Origin: DATARN01 sp036264135
GTDB lineage: Bacteria > Actinomycetota > Acidimicrobiia > Acidimicrobiales > Palsa-688
Direction: 5' to 3'
Assembly (NCBI GenBank): GCA_036264135.1
Contig: DATARN010000171.1
Span: 40,926-104,925, forward strand
DNA length: 64,000 nucleotides
The stretch's first letter is position 1. Every line of letters starts with the position of its first letter. This document shows, piece after piece, positions 57,238 through 64,000 of this stretch. The notes below the pieces were generated by a model. It saw nothing but the letters and a program-made list of their open reading frames with translations. It ran no database searches and had not been told where the DNA came from. The translations under genes were made by a program, and so were the position numbers.

Positions 57238-58455
57238 TTAGCGAATGTGCACGCCGGAGATGGCCCGGCTGATGATCAGTCGCTGGATCTCGGAGGTCCC
57301 CTCGAAGATGGTGTAGATCTTCGAGTCCCGGTGCCACCGCTCGACGGGGTAGTCGCGGGTGTAGCCGTACCCGCCCAGGATCTGGATGGCCTGTTCGGTG
57401 ACCCACACCGCCGTCTCGCTGGCGAAGAGCTTCGACATCGATCCCTCGCCCGACTCGAAGATCTTGCCGGTGCGGCCCATCCACGCCGCCCGCCACACCA
57501 GCAGCCGGGAGGCGTCGATGCGCATCTTCATATCGGCCAGCTTGAAGGCGATCCCCTGGTTGTCGATGATGGGCCGGCCGAACTGCTTGCGCTCTTTGGC
57601 GTAGTCGAGCGAGTACTCATACGCCGCCCGGGCGATGCCCAGGGCCTGGGCGCCGACGGTTGGCCGGGACGCCTCGAACGTGGCCATGGCGGCCTGGCTG
57701 CGCCCGCTGGAGCGACCCTCACGAACCCGCGCCAGGCGCTCGTCCAACTTCTCCTTGCCGCCGAGGAGGCAGTGGCCGGGAACGCGGACGTCGCTCAGCA
57801 CCACCTCGGCGGTGTGGGAGGCCCGGATGCCCATCTTCTTGAACTTCTGGCCCTGCGCCAGGCCTTTGGTCCCCGGCGGGATGACGAAGCTGGCCTGGCC
57901 CCTCGATCCCAGGGACGGATCGACCGACGCCACCACCACGTGGATGTCGGCGATGCCGCCGTTGGTGATCCAGGTCTTGGTGCCGTTGAGGACCCACTCG
58001 TCGGTGGCCTCGTCGTAGACGGCCCGGGTACGCAGCGAGCTCACGTCGCTGCCGGCGTCGGGTTCGGACACCGCGAAGGCGGCCAGCGCGATCTTCTCCG
58101 GCGTCCCGAAGCACTGCGGCACCCACTCCATGACCTGCTCGGGCGTGCCGTTGGCGTAGATGCCGACCACGCCGAGGGTGGTGCCGAAAATGGCCAGGGC
58201 GATGCCGGCGTCGCCCCAGGACATCTCCTCCATGGTGATGGGCAGGGTCAGCCCGGTGGGGTCGGCCCAGGCGTTGGCGACGAAGTCCAATGAGTACAGG
58301 CCGACGTTGGCCGCCTCCTGGATGACCGGCCAGGGGGTCTCCTCCCGCTCGTCCCACTCGGCGGCGACCGGCCGCACCGTGTTCTCGGCGAAGTCGTGGA
58401 CCCACTTCTGGATCTGGGCTTGGTCCTCGTTCAGTTCCAGGGAAAAGTCGCTCAT
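57238..58455 (-). CDS. Acyl-CoA dehydrogenase
   Basis: A 405-residue acyl-CoA dehydrogenase. FAVSEPDAGSDVSSLRTRAV and VLNGTKTWITNGGIADIHVV are the FAD-side signatures; QILGGYGYTRDYPVERWHRD and KIYTIFEGTSEIQRLIISRA close the protein, with the catalytic Glu in the EGTSEIQ segment. It oxidises acyl-CoA esters to enoyl-CoA and passes electrons to ETF (etfBA at 10650-12412). A perfect 7-base palindrome lies 20 bases before the start. It is convergent with the AhpD-like gene, with 10 bases between stops. Confidence 0.95.
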   Translation of the reverse strand: MSDFSLELNEDQAQIQKWVHDFAENTVRPVAAEWDEREETPWPVIQEAANVGLYSLDFVANAWADPTGLTLPITMEEMSWGDAGIALAIFGTTLGVVGIYANGTPEQVMEWVPQCFGTPEKIALAAFAVSEPDAGSDVSSLRTRAVYDEATDEWVLNGTKTWITNGGIADIHVVVASVDPSLGSRGQASFVIPPGTKGLAQGQKFKKMGIRASHTAEVVLSDVRVPGHCLLGGKEKLDERLARVREGRSSGRSQAAMATFEASRPTVGAQALGIARAAYEYSLDYAKERKQFGRPIIDNQGIAFKLADMKMRIDASRLLVWRAAWMGRTGKIFESGEGSMSKLFASETAVWVTEQAIQILGGYGYTRDYPVERWHRDSKIYTIFEGTSEIQRLIISRAISGVHIR

Positions 58456-58474
58456 CTCACGCCTCCGCTCAGGA

Positions 58475-58492
58475 TGTTACTAGAGAGTAACA
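58475..58492. promoter_or_regulatory. Palindromic operator upstream of the acyl-CoA dehydrogenase gene
   Basis: TGTTACT-AGAG-AGTAACA is a perfect inverted repeat of 7-base arms. It lies 20 bases upstream of the start codon, a position suited to repression by a TetR-type fatty-acid regulator. A degenerate relative lies before etfB (12472-12490). Confidence 0.7.
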
Positions 58493-58528
58493 TGAATCGA
58501 ACCGGAAGCAAGCGGGAAAAGGAGGCCG

Positions 58529-59722
58529 TTATGTGGCCACCGCGCTCGGTGCTCCCGCAGCCGTCTGCGCCAGGACGAGGACGACGGCCATAACTATCGC
58601 CCCCAGCACGTAGGGCCCTCCGGCGCCCACCCGCTGGAACAGGAACCCGCCCGCCACCGGGCCGATCACCCGGGCCAGGCCGCCCGCCGCCTGTTGGGCG
58701 CCGAGGACCTCGCCGCGGCGGGCCGGGTCGGCCCGCCCGGCCAGGACCGACGACATGGTGGTCTGCACCAGGCCTTGGCCGACGGTGAGGGCCAGTAGCG
58801 CGGGCGCCGCCGCCGGCCAGGACCGGGCGAAGGCCAGCACCAGCAATCCGGCGGTGTCGGCGGCCAGCCCCACCTTCAGCGTCGCCAGCTCGCCGATCCG
58901 GCTCACCACGACGTGGACCAGGCCACCTTGCACCGCGACGATGGCCAGTCCGATGACGGCGAACACGCCGGCCGTCGCCGCGATGCCCAGGTGGAGGCGG
59001 CGCTGGCCAAAGAGGGCGAACGTGGCCTCGAAGGCGCTGAAGGCCAGCAGCGCGCCGAAGGCCACCCCGATCAGCGGGCCGATGAGGCGCCCCGCCGGGA
59101 GGGCGGCGAGCGGGTTGCCCGAGCGCGGCGCCGACCGCATCGTGGCATCGGGCCGGTGGGTTTCGGGAAGGCGGCCGGCCGCGACCACGGCGTTCACCCC
59201 GGCCAGCGCCGCCGCCAGGAAAAACGGCACCCGGGGGCCGAAATGCGCGGCCAGCGCTCCGATGGCCGGCCCGGCCACGAACCCCAGGCCGAAGGCCGCC
59301 CCGAGCAGGCCGAACAGGCGGGCCCGCTGGTCAGGCCGGGCGACATCGCTCACCGCCGCCTGGGCAACCGACACGCTCGCGCCCGATGCCCCGTCCACGA
59401 CCCGCCCGATGTACAACAGGACGATCCCGCCGGCCAGTCCCGTCAGGAGGCTGCCCACACAGGTTCCGGCCAACGACAAGATGATCACCGGCTTGCGCCC
59501 GATCCGGTCCGAGAGCCGCCCCCATACCGGGGAGAAGACGAAGCTGGCAGCCGCGAACACCGCCACCAGGCCGGTGGCGGCGGCGGGCGACACGTGGAAG
59601 CGCCGGGCGTACAGCGGCAGGATGGGAAACACCACGCCGAAGCCGATCAGGTCGATCGCCACCGCCGTCCAGATCGTGCCGAAGCCGGGCGGCAAGGGAG
59701 CACGGGACCGGTCGCGGCTCAC
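58529..59722 (-). CDS. Major facilitator superfamily transporter (TetA-like)
   Basis: A 397-residue MFS protein with 12 predicted helices. WTAVAIDLIGFGVVFPILPL begins helix 1, FSPVWGRLSDRIGRKPVIIL is the GxxxDRxGRR-like motif A between helices 2 and 3, and GPAIGALAAHFGPRVPFFLA carries the motif C region. The arrangement resembles drug/proton antiporters of the TetA group. No adjacent regulator is seen. Substrate unknown. Confidence 0.85.
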   Translation of the reverse strand: MSRDRSRAPLPPGFGTIWTAVAIDLIGFGVVFPILPLYARRFHVSPAAATGLVAVFAAASFVFSPVWGRLSDRIGRKPVIILSLAGTCVGSLLTGLAGGIVLLYIGRVVDGASGASVSVAQAAVSDVARPDQRARLFGLLGAAFGLGFVAGPAIGALAAHFGPRVPFFLAAALAGVNAVVAAGRLPETHRPDATMRSAPRSGNPLAALPAGRLIGPLIGVAFGALLAFSAFEATFALFGQRRLHLGIAATAGVFAVIGLAIVAVQGGLVHVVVSRIGELATLKVGLAADTAGLLVLAFARSWPAAAPALLALTVGQGLVQTTMSSVLAGRADPARRGEVLGAQQAAGGLARVIGPVAGGFLFQRVGAGGPYVLGAIVMAVVLVLAQTAAGAPSAVAT

Positions 59723-59787
59723 CTCTAGCAGCCAACGCGACCGGCCCGTCCGAGGTCAAATCGTGATTTGCGGTTACGCTTTCAGCG

Positions 59788-60828
59788 ATGCGGAACTATG
59801 CCGGCCCGCGGGCGGCCGCCGGCGAGGGCGAGGGTGGGGAACCGGAGGCGTCGTCCGAGGCGGCCCCGGTGCGCCGTCTGGTCTCCCTCAGGCGTGACGG
59901 CGGCGATCTGCACGACGCCTGGCGCCTGGCCTACGTGGTGGTCGCCGACACCGAACTGGCCAGCCGGGCCGTCAGCAAAGCGTTCGTCGAAGCCACCGCC
60001 GGCGATCCCGCCGCCCTGCCCTCCCGCGTCGAACTGCTGGAAGGCACCCTCCGCATCAGTCTCACTCGCGCCGCCGAGCACCCGCCGGTCCAGACCGACT
60101 CCGATGTCACCGTTGCCCTGTGGCGGCTCTCGCCCGCGCAACGAGCCGCCCTGTGGCTCACGACCGTCCACCAGACCGACAACGCCACCCTCGGCGCGGT
60201 AATCGGTCTGACGTCCGCCAATGCCGCCCACGTGGCGGGCCGGGCCAAGGAGTGGCTGGACGTCGCCCTCGACCACGAGTCGGGGCCCCTGTGCGAACGG
60301 GAAGTCGACCTGGAGGCCTATGCCGGGGACAGCCTCGGCGAACCGGAGGCGAAGGCGTTCACCGAGCACCTGCCCACCTGCCCGACCTGCCGGCGCCGCC
60401 TGCGGGCCGGCAAGGAGCTTCAGGACCTGAAGGCGGTCCTGGACGCCGCCGTGCCCCAACCACCCGACGGGCTCACCGTCGACGCCCTCCGGCAGGAGGA
60501 GGAGCTGAATCCCGACGACGGCATCGCGTCCCTGGCCGGGCCGGCCCGGACTCCGGCGCTGCGCCCGCTGGCCCTGTGCTGCGCCGCCCTGCTCCTGGTG
60601 GCAATCCTGGCAATCGCCGTCATGCACTCGGGCCGCCGCACCACGGGCTCGCCGGGGGCCACCGACCCCCGCGCCATCCTGCCGAACGCGGCGAGATCGG
60701 CCGGCGCCGGCGGATCGTCGGCCACGTTGCCGCCCGACACGGTGACGACGATCGCGGTCACCACCACCACCGTGCCCACCGTGACCTTCCCGACCCTCCC
60801 GAGCGGGAGCCGCAAGGCCAAGCCCTGA
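59788..60828 (+). CDS. Degenerate ECF-sigma-like domain fused to a zinc anti-sigma domain and membrane helix
   Basis: A 346-residue protein. Residues 40-105 resemble ECF sigma region 2 in outline (HDAWRLAYVVVADTELASRA) without clear promoter-melting motifs; residues 108-155 resemble region 4 (LWRLSPAQRAALWLTTVHQT, AVIGLTSANAAHVAGRAKEW). Residues 170-205 carry an HxxxCxxC motif (TEHLPTCPTCRRRLRAG) as in ZAS-type anti-sigma factors. One membrane helix (LALCCAALLLVAILAIAVMH) is followed by a Thr/Pro-rich outer tail. I infer a sigma/anti-sigma-derived membrane regulator. A palindrome at 60838-60884 follows. Confidence 0.65.
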   Translation: MRNYAGPRAAAGEGEGGEPEASSEAAPVRRLVSLRRDGGDLHDAWRLAYVVVADTELASRAVSKAFVEATAGDPAALPSRVELLEGTLRISLTRAAEHPPVQTDSDVTVALWRLSPAQRAALWLTTVHQTDNATLGAVIGLTSANAAHVAGRAKEWLDVALDHESGPLCEREVDLEAYAGDSLGEPEAKAFTEHLPTCPTCRRRLRAGKELQDLKAVLDAAVPQPPDGLTVDALRQEEELNPDDGIASLAGPARTPALRPLALCCAALLLVAILAIAVMHSGRRTTGSPGATDPRAILPNAARSAGAGGSSATLPPDTVTTIAVTTTTVPTVTFPTLPSGSRKAKP

Positions 60829-60837
60829 TCCTTCGCC

Positions 60838-60884
60838 GCTCTTGATGAGTAGCGGGTCTCCTGGCCCCACTACTCATCAAGAGC
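60838..60884. terminator. Bidirectional terminator-like inverted repeat
   Basis: GCTCTTGATGAGTAG (60838-60852) and CTACTCATCAAGAGC (60870-60884) are perfect 15-base arms with a 17-base loop. It sits between the convergent regulator and cysS genes, suited to ending transcription from both sides. Confidence 0.8.
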
Positions 60885-60899
60885 TCGGAGTTGCGGGGC

Positions 60900-60921
60900 T
60901 TGACCGTGACCAGTCGGTCAA
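60900..60921. repeat. Short inverted repeat beside cysS
   Basis: TTGACCG-TGACCAGT-CGGTCAA has perfect 7-base arms. It lies 3 bases past the cysS stop, so it is more likely part of the 3' end structure than an operator. Confidence 0.5.
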
Positions 60922-60924
60922 CAG

Positions 60925-62286
60925 TTAGCGGCGGACGACGGTCCCGCCGGGCGTGTCGTCGACGATCCAGCCGTCGTCCTGCAGTTGCCGGCGCAGGGCG
61001 TCGGCGGTGGCATAGTCGCCCCGCCGGCGAGCCTCGTCCCGTTGGCGGGCCAGCGACGCCGCCTGGTCGTCGAGTTCGCCGCCCTCACCCCCGAGTTCCA
61101 GGCCGACGGCGCGGGCCATCTCGAAGACGGCCGCGGCCAGAGGCAGGGCGGCGGCCTCGTCGCCCTGGTCGGCCAGGCTGTTCGCCGCCTTGACGGCGTC
61201 GAACACCACCGCAAACGCCTGGACCGTCCCGAGGTCGTCGTCCATCCGGTGCCGGAAGCGGCGGAGGAGCTGGGCATCGGGCTCGACGCCGGAGCGGGCG
61301 GTCGGGAACCGCCGGGCCAGGGCGTCGAGGCGCTTCATCCCCTCGGATGCCGCCGCCAGCGTGGTCGGGCTGACGGTCAGGGGCGAGCGGTAATGCGACT
61401 GCAGGACGAGGAGCCGGTAGGCCCGCGGGTCGTAACGGGAGAGGAGCTCGGGCAGCGAGATGGTGTTGCCCAGCGACTTGCTCATTTTTTCCCCGCCGTC
61501 GGCGACAACCATCCCCGAATGGGTCCAGTGCCGGGCGAAGCGGTGACCGGCGGCCACCGCCTGGGCCCGCTCGTTCTCGTGGTGGGGGAACGCCAGGTCC
61601 AGGCCGCCGCCGTGGAGGTCGAAGTCATCGCCGAGAAGGTCAAGCGCCATGACCACGCACTCGGTGTGCCAGCCCGGCCGGCCGTCGCCCCACGGCGAGG
61701 GCCACGACGGCTCGCCCGGCTTGGCGAACTTCCACAGGGCGAAGTCGAGGGGCGAGCGCTTACCCCGCTCGGCGTCGACCTCGATGCGGGCGCCGACGCG
61801 GAGGGATTCGATCGGCTGGTTGGCCAGCAGGCCGTAGTCGGGCACCGAGTCGACCACGAAATACACCCCGTCGCCGCCCACGTACGCCCGGTCCTTGGCC
61901 ACCAGGTCGGCGATCAGCTCGATCATCCGGGTGACGAACTCGGTGGCGTGGGGTTCGCTGGTCGGGCGGCCCACGCCGAGGCGGTCCATGGCATCCCACC
62001 ACGCCAGCTCATACTGCTTGGCCACATCGGCGGCGCTGCGGCCGTCGGCGTTGGCCCGGTCGATGATCTTGTCGTCGATGTCGGTGACGTTGCTCACGAA
62101 ATCGACCTCCAGGCCCGACCACGCCAGGTAGCGCCGGATGATGTCCCAGACCAGGGCAAACCGGCCGTGGCCGATGTGTGGTTCGGCGTAGACGGTGGAA
62201 CCGCACACGTACATGGCCAACCGGCCCGGGTCCCGCAGGCGGAGCTCCCGCACCTGTTGGGAAGCAGTGTCGTGAAGCCGCAGCAC
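60925..62286 (-). CDS. cysS: Cysteinyl-tRNA synthetase
   Basis: A 453-residue class I synthetase. MYVCGSTVYAEPHIGHGRFA holds the first zinc Cys and the HIGH motif; PGWHTECVVMALDLLG and LDLAFPHHENERAQ supply the other zinc ligands; GEKMSKSLGN is the KMSKS loop. The anticodon-binding helices end in GDYATADALRRQL. It could in principle be the mycothiol ligase relative MshC, but length and the complete C-terminal domain favour CysS. GTG 62286 is chosen. It is divergent from valS with 21 bases between, so the promoters must overlap the genes. Confidence 0.9.
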   Translation of the reverse strand: MLRLHDTASQQVRELRLRDPGRLAMYVCGSTVYAEPHIGHGRFALVWDIIRRYLAWSGLEVDFVSNVTDIDDKIIDRANADGRSAADVAKQYELAWWDAMDRLGVGRPTSEPHATEFVTRMIELIADLVAKDRAYVGGDGVYFVVDSVPDYGLLANQPIESLRVGARIEVDAERGKRSPLDFALWKFAKPGEPSWPSPWGDGRPGWHTECVVMALDLLGDDFDLHGGGLDLAFPHHENERAQAVAAGHRFARHWTHSGMVVADGGEKMSKSLGNTISLPELLSRYDPRAYRLLVLQSHYRSPLTVSPTTLAAASEGMKRLDALARRFPTARSGVEPDAQLLRRFRHRMDDDLGTVQAFAVVFDAVKAANSLADQGDEAAALPLAAAVFEMARAVGLELGGEGGELDDQAASLARQRDEARRRGDYATADALRRQLQDDGWIVDDTPGGTVVRR

Positions 62287-62307
62287 CCCCTGTACGGTAG
62301 CGGGACG

Positions 62308-64000
62308 ATGTCGCCGAACGTTCCCGAGAGACCGTCCCTCGAAGGCCTGGAGCCGGCCTGGGACGAACGGTGGGAACGCGGCGGCACGTACCGTTTCGAC
62401 CGCACCAAGGGTCGGGGCGAGGTATACGCCATCGACACGCCGCCGCCCACGGTGAGCGGCTCGCTGCATATGGGCTCGGTCTTCGGCTACGTGCAGACCG
62501 ACGCGCTGGCCCGCTACCACCGCATGCGGGGCGACGAGCTGTTCTACCCGATGGGCTGGGACGACAACGGGCTGCCGACGGAGCGCCGGGTCGAGAATTA
62601 CTACGGCGTGCGCTGCGACACGTCCCTGCCTTACGACCCGAACTTCACGCCGCCGGCGTCGCCCGATCCCAAGGCCAAGGTCCCGGTGTCGCGGGCCAAC
62701 TTCGTGGAGCTGTGCGCCCGGCTGACCGCCGAGGACGAGCAGGCCTTCGAGCAGCTGTGGCGGCGTGTCGGGCTGTCGGTGGACTGGACGCTCACCTACA
62801 CCACCATCGGCGAGCGGGCCCGGCGGACCAGCCAGGAGGCGTTCCTGCGCAACCTGGCCCGGGGTGAGGCCTACCAGGCCGAGGCGCCCAGCCTGTGGGA
62901 CGTGACCTACCAGACGGCGGTGGCCCAGGCGGAGCTGGAGGACCGGCCGGTGGCCAGTGCCTACTACCGCTACGGGTTCGCGCCGGTCGCCGGCGGCGAC
63001 GCCGTCCTGATCGACACCACCCGGCCCGAGCTGCTGGCCGCCTGCGTCGCCCTCGTCGCCCATCCCGACGACGAGCGCTACCGCCCTCTTTTCGGCACGA
63101 CGGTGCGCTCCCCGCTGTTCGAGGTCGAGGTGCCGATCGTGGCCCACGAGCTGGCCCAGCCGGACAAGGGCACCGGCATCGCCATGATCTGCACCTTCGG
63201 TGACACCACCGACGTCACCTGGTGGCGCGAGCTGCAGCTCCCGACGCGGGTGATCGTGGAGCGCAACGGGCGGCTGGCCTCCGAGGTGCCCGACTGGATC
63301 ACGGCCGAGCCGGGACGGGCGGCCTACCGGGAACTGGCGGGCAAGACGATGAACGCCGCCCGGGCCCGCATCGTAGAGCTGCTGGGCGACGGCGGCGCGT
63401 TGGTCGGCGACCCGACGCCGATCACCCACCCGGTGAAGTTCTTCGAGAAGGGCGACCGCCCCCTCGAGATCGTGGCGTCGCGCCAGTGGTACATCCGCAA
63501 CGGCGGCCGGGACCCGGAGTTGCGCCACGCGCTCCTCGCCCGGGGGAAGGCGCTGCACTGGCATCCGGCGTGGATGTACCAGCGGTACGAGAGCTGGGTT
63601 GAGGGCCTGAACGGCGACTGGCTGATCTCCCGCCAGCGCTACTTCGGGGTGCCGTTTCCCGTCTGGTACCCCGTCACCGCCAGCGGGGCGACCGACTACG
63701 ACCACCCCATCCTGCCGGCGTCATCCGAGCTTCCCGTCGATCCCTCGTCGGACACGCCGGCTGGCTACGCCGAGGAGCAGCGGGGCCAGCCGGGCGGCTT
63801 CGTGGGGGACCCCGACGTCATGGACACGTGGGCGACATCGTCGTTGTCCCCGCAGATCGCCACCGGGTGGGTCGACGACCCCGACCTGTTCGGGCGCACC
63901 TTCCCGATGGACCTGCGGCCCCAGGGTCCGGAGATCATACGGACGTGGCTGTTCGACAGCATCGTGCGGTCGCATTTCGAGCATGACTCCCTGCCCTGGG
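62308..64000 (+). CDS. valS: Valyl-tRNA synthetase, 5' part
   Basis: The first 564 residues; the window cuts the gene. PPPTVSGSLHMGSVFGYVQT is the HIGH region, MGWDDNGLPTERRVENYYGV is typical of the actinobacterial ValS subtype, and the editing domain follows (LIDTTRPELLAACVALVAHP, DKGTGIAMICTFGDTTDVTW). WLISRQRYFGVPFPVWYPV and VMDTWATSSLSPQIATGW re-enter the catalytic domain. The KMSKS loop and anticodon domain lie beyond the window. It charges tRNA-Val and removes mischarged threonine. ATG 62308 has no strong ribosome site. Confidence 0.92.
   Translation, partial: MSPNVPERPSLEGLEPAWDERWERGGTYRFDRTKGRGEVYAIDTPPPTVSGSLHMGSVFGYVQTDALARYHRMRGDELFYPMGWDDNGLPTERRVENYYGVRCDTSLPYDPNFTPPASPDPKAKVPVSRANFVELCARLTAEDEQAFEQLWRRVGLSVDWTLTYTTIGERARRTSQEAFLRNLARGEAYQAEAPSLWDVTYQTAVAQAELEDRPVASAYYRYGFAPVAGGDAVLIDTTRPELLAACVALVAHPDDERYRPLFGTTVRSPLFEVEVPIVAHELAQPDKGTGIAMICTFGDTTDVTWWRELQLPTRVIVERNGRLASEVPDWITAEPGRAAYRELAGKTMNAARARIVELLGDGGALVGDPTPITHPVKFFEKGDRPLEIVASRQWYIRNGGRDPELRHALLARGKALHWHPAWMYQRYESWVEGLNGDWLISRQRYFGVPFPVWYPVTASGATDYDHPILPASSELPVDPSSDTPAGYAEEQRGQPGGFVGDPDVMDTWATSSLSPQIATGWVDDPDLFGRTFPMDLRPQGPEIIRTWLFDSIVRSHFEHDSLPW

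Noticed and set aside
58475..58492. The palindrome before the acyl-CoA dehydrogenase considered as an attachment site
   Set aside because: There is no integrase, tRNA gene or foreign segment nearby; its position just before a start codon fits an operator.
60925..62286. MshC (mycothiol ligase) as an alternative for the cysS gene
   Set aside because: Both families share HIGH and KMSKS motifs, but the length and complete C-terminal helical domain fit CysS. MshC proteins are usually shorter at the end.
60925..63705. A 926-codon minus-strand open frame covering cysS and its upstream region
   Set aside because: Only 60925-62286 has synthetase motifs. The remaining part is antisense to valS, whose motifs are perfect, and is a product of high GC content.

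Overview
The window is very GC-rich, densely packed actinobacterial chromosome. The markers are a WhiB protein beside a PdtaS-type kinase, the histidine phosphatase/DUF3090/SCO1664 trio, DUF3107 beside two ArsA-type ATPases, an F420-type FrhB protein, an RsbW/SigF-type pair, GAF-ANTAR and DUF5317. A complete c-type cytochrome maturation System I operon and ADP-heptose genes point away from streptomycetes and mycobacteria. I infer a deep-branching actinobacterium, perhaps of the Acidimicrobiia. No rRNA, tRNA, insertion sequence, phage or CRISPR was seen.

Layout. 1-2.5 kb: ADP-heptose synthesis and transfer. 2.5-12.4 kb: PncC, a CBS protein, an Fpg/Nei glycosylase, FrhB, a GGDEF protein, a family 5 uracil-DNA glycosylase, the SCO1664 trio and etfBA with a sugar-lactone-oxidase-like gene. 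12.5-20 kb: regulation (RsbW, sigma, WhiB, PdtaS), lipid enzymes and two ArsA ATPases. 20-27 kb: an NTF2/SnoaL-like gene with an in-frame UGA, dGTPase, a molybdenum oxidoreductase with its cytochrome b, and an Fe-S module (Mrp, SufR-like repressor, cysteine desulfurase). 27.3-35.1 kb: ccdA-ccmABCDEFGHI on the minus strand. 35-47.7 kb: enoyl-CoA hydratases, glycosyltransferase, TetR, M23 peptidase, arylamine N-acetyltransferase, an ABC exporter, a NuoF-like protein and GAF-ANTAR. 47.7-54 kb: a secreted subtilase and Asp-box proteins. 54.2-57.2 kb: DM13, an RnfD-like membrane protein and an AhpD-like protein with an in-frame UGA. 57.2-64 kb: acyl-CoA dehydrogenase, MFS transporter, a sigma/anti-sigma fusion, cysS and valS (cut by the window end).

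The most interesting result is two genes in which a single in-frame UGA interrupts an otherwise continuous family-length protein. In the AhpD-like gene (56601-57227) the UGA stands exactly at the second cysteine of the redox motif, giving Asn-Arg-Cys-His-Tyr-UGA-Leu-Ser-Ser-His, and a compact hairpin lies 23 bases downstream, where bacterial SECIS elements sit. In the NTF2/SnoaL-like gene (20042-20446) the UGA is followed directly by His-Gly-Pro. Together they suggest that this organism decodes UGA as selenocysteine, although no sel gene lies in the window.

Two other genes carry true frame breaks: an enoyl-CoA hydratase (TC duplication at 35311-35314) and the subtilase (C10 tract at 48982-48991). 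Small regulatory sites were also seen: a perfect CRP-type palindrome before whiB, a probable autoregulatory inverted repeat before the SufR-like gene, and related GTTACT half-sites before etfB and the acyl-CoA dehydrogenase.
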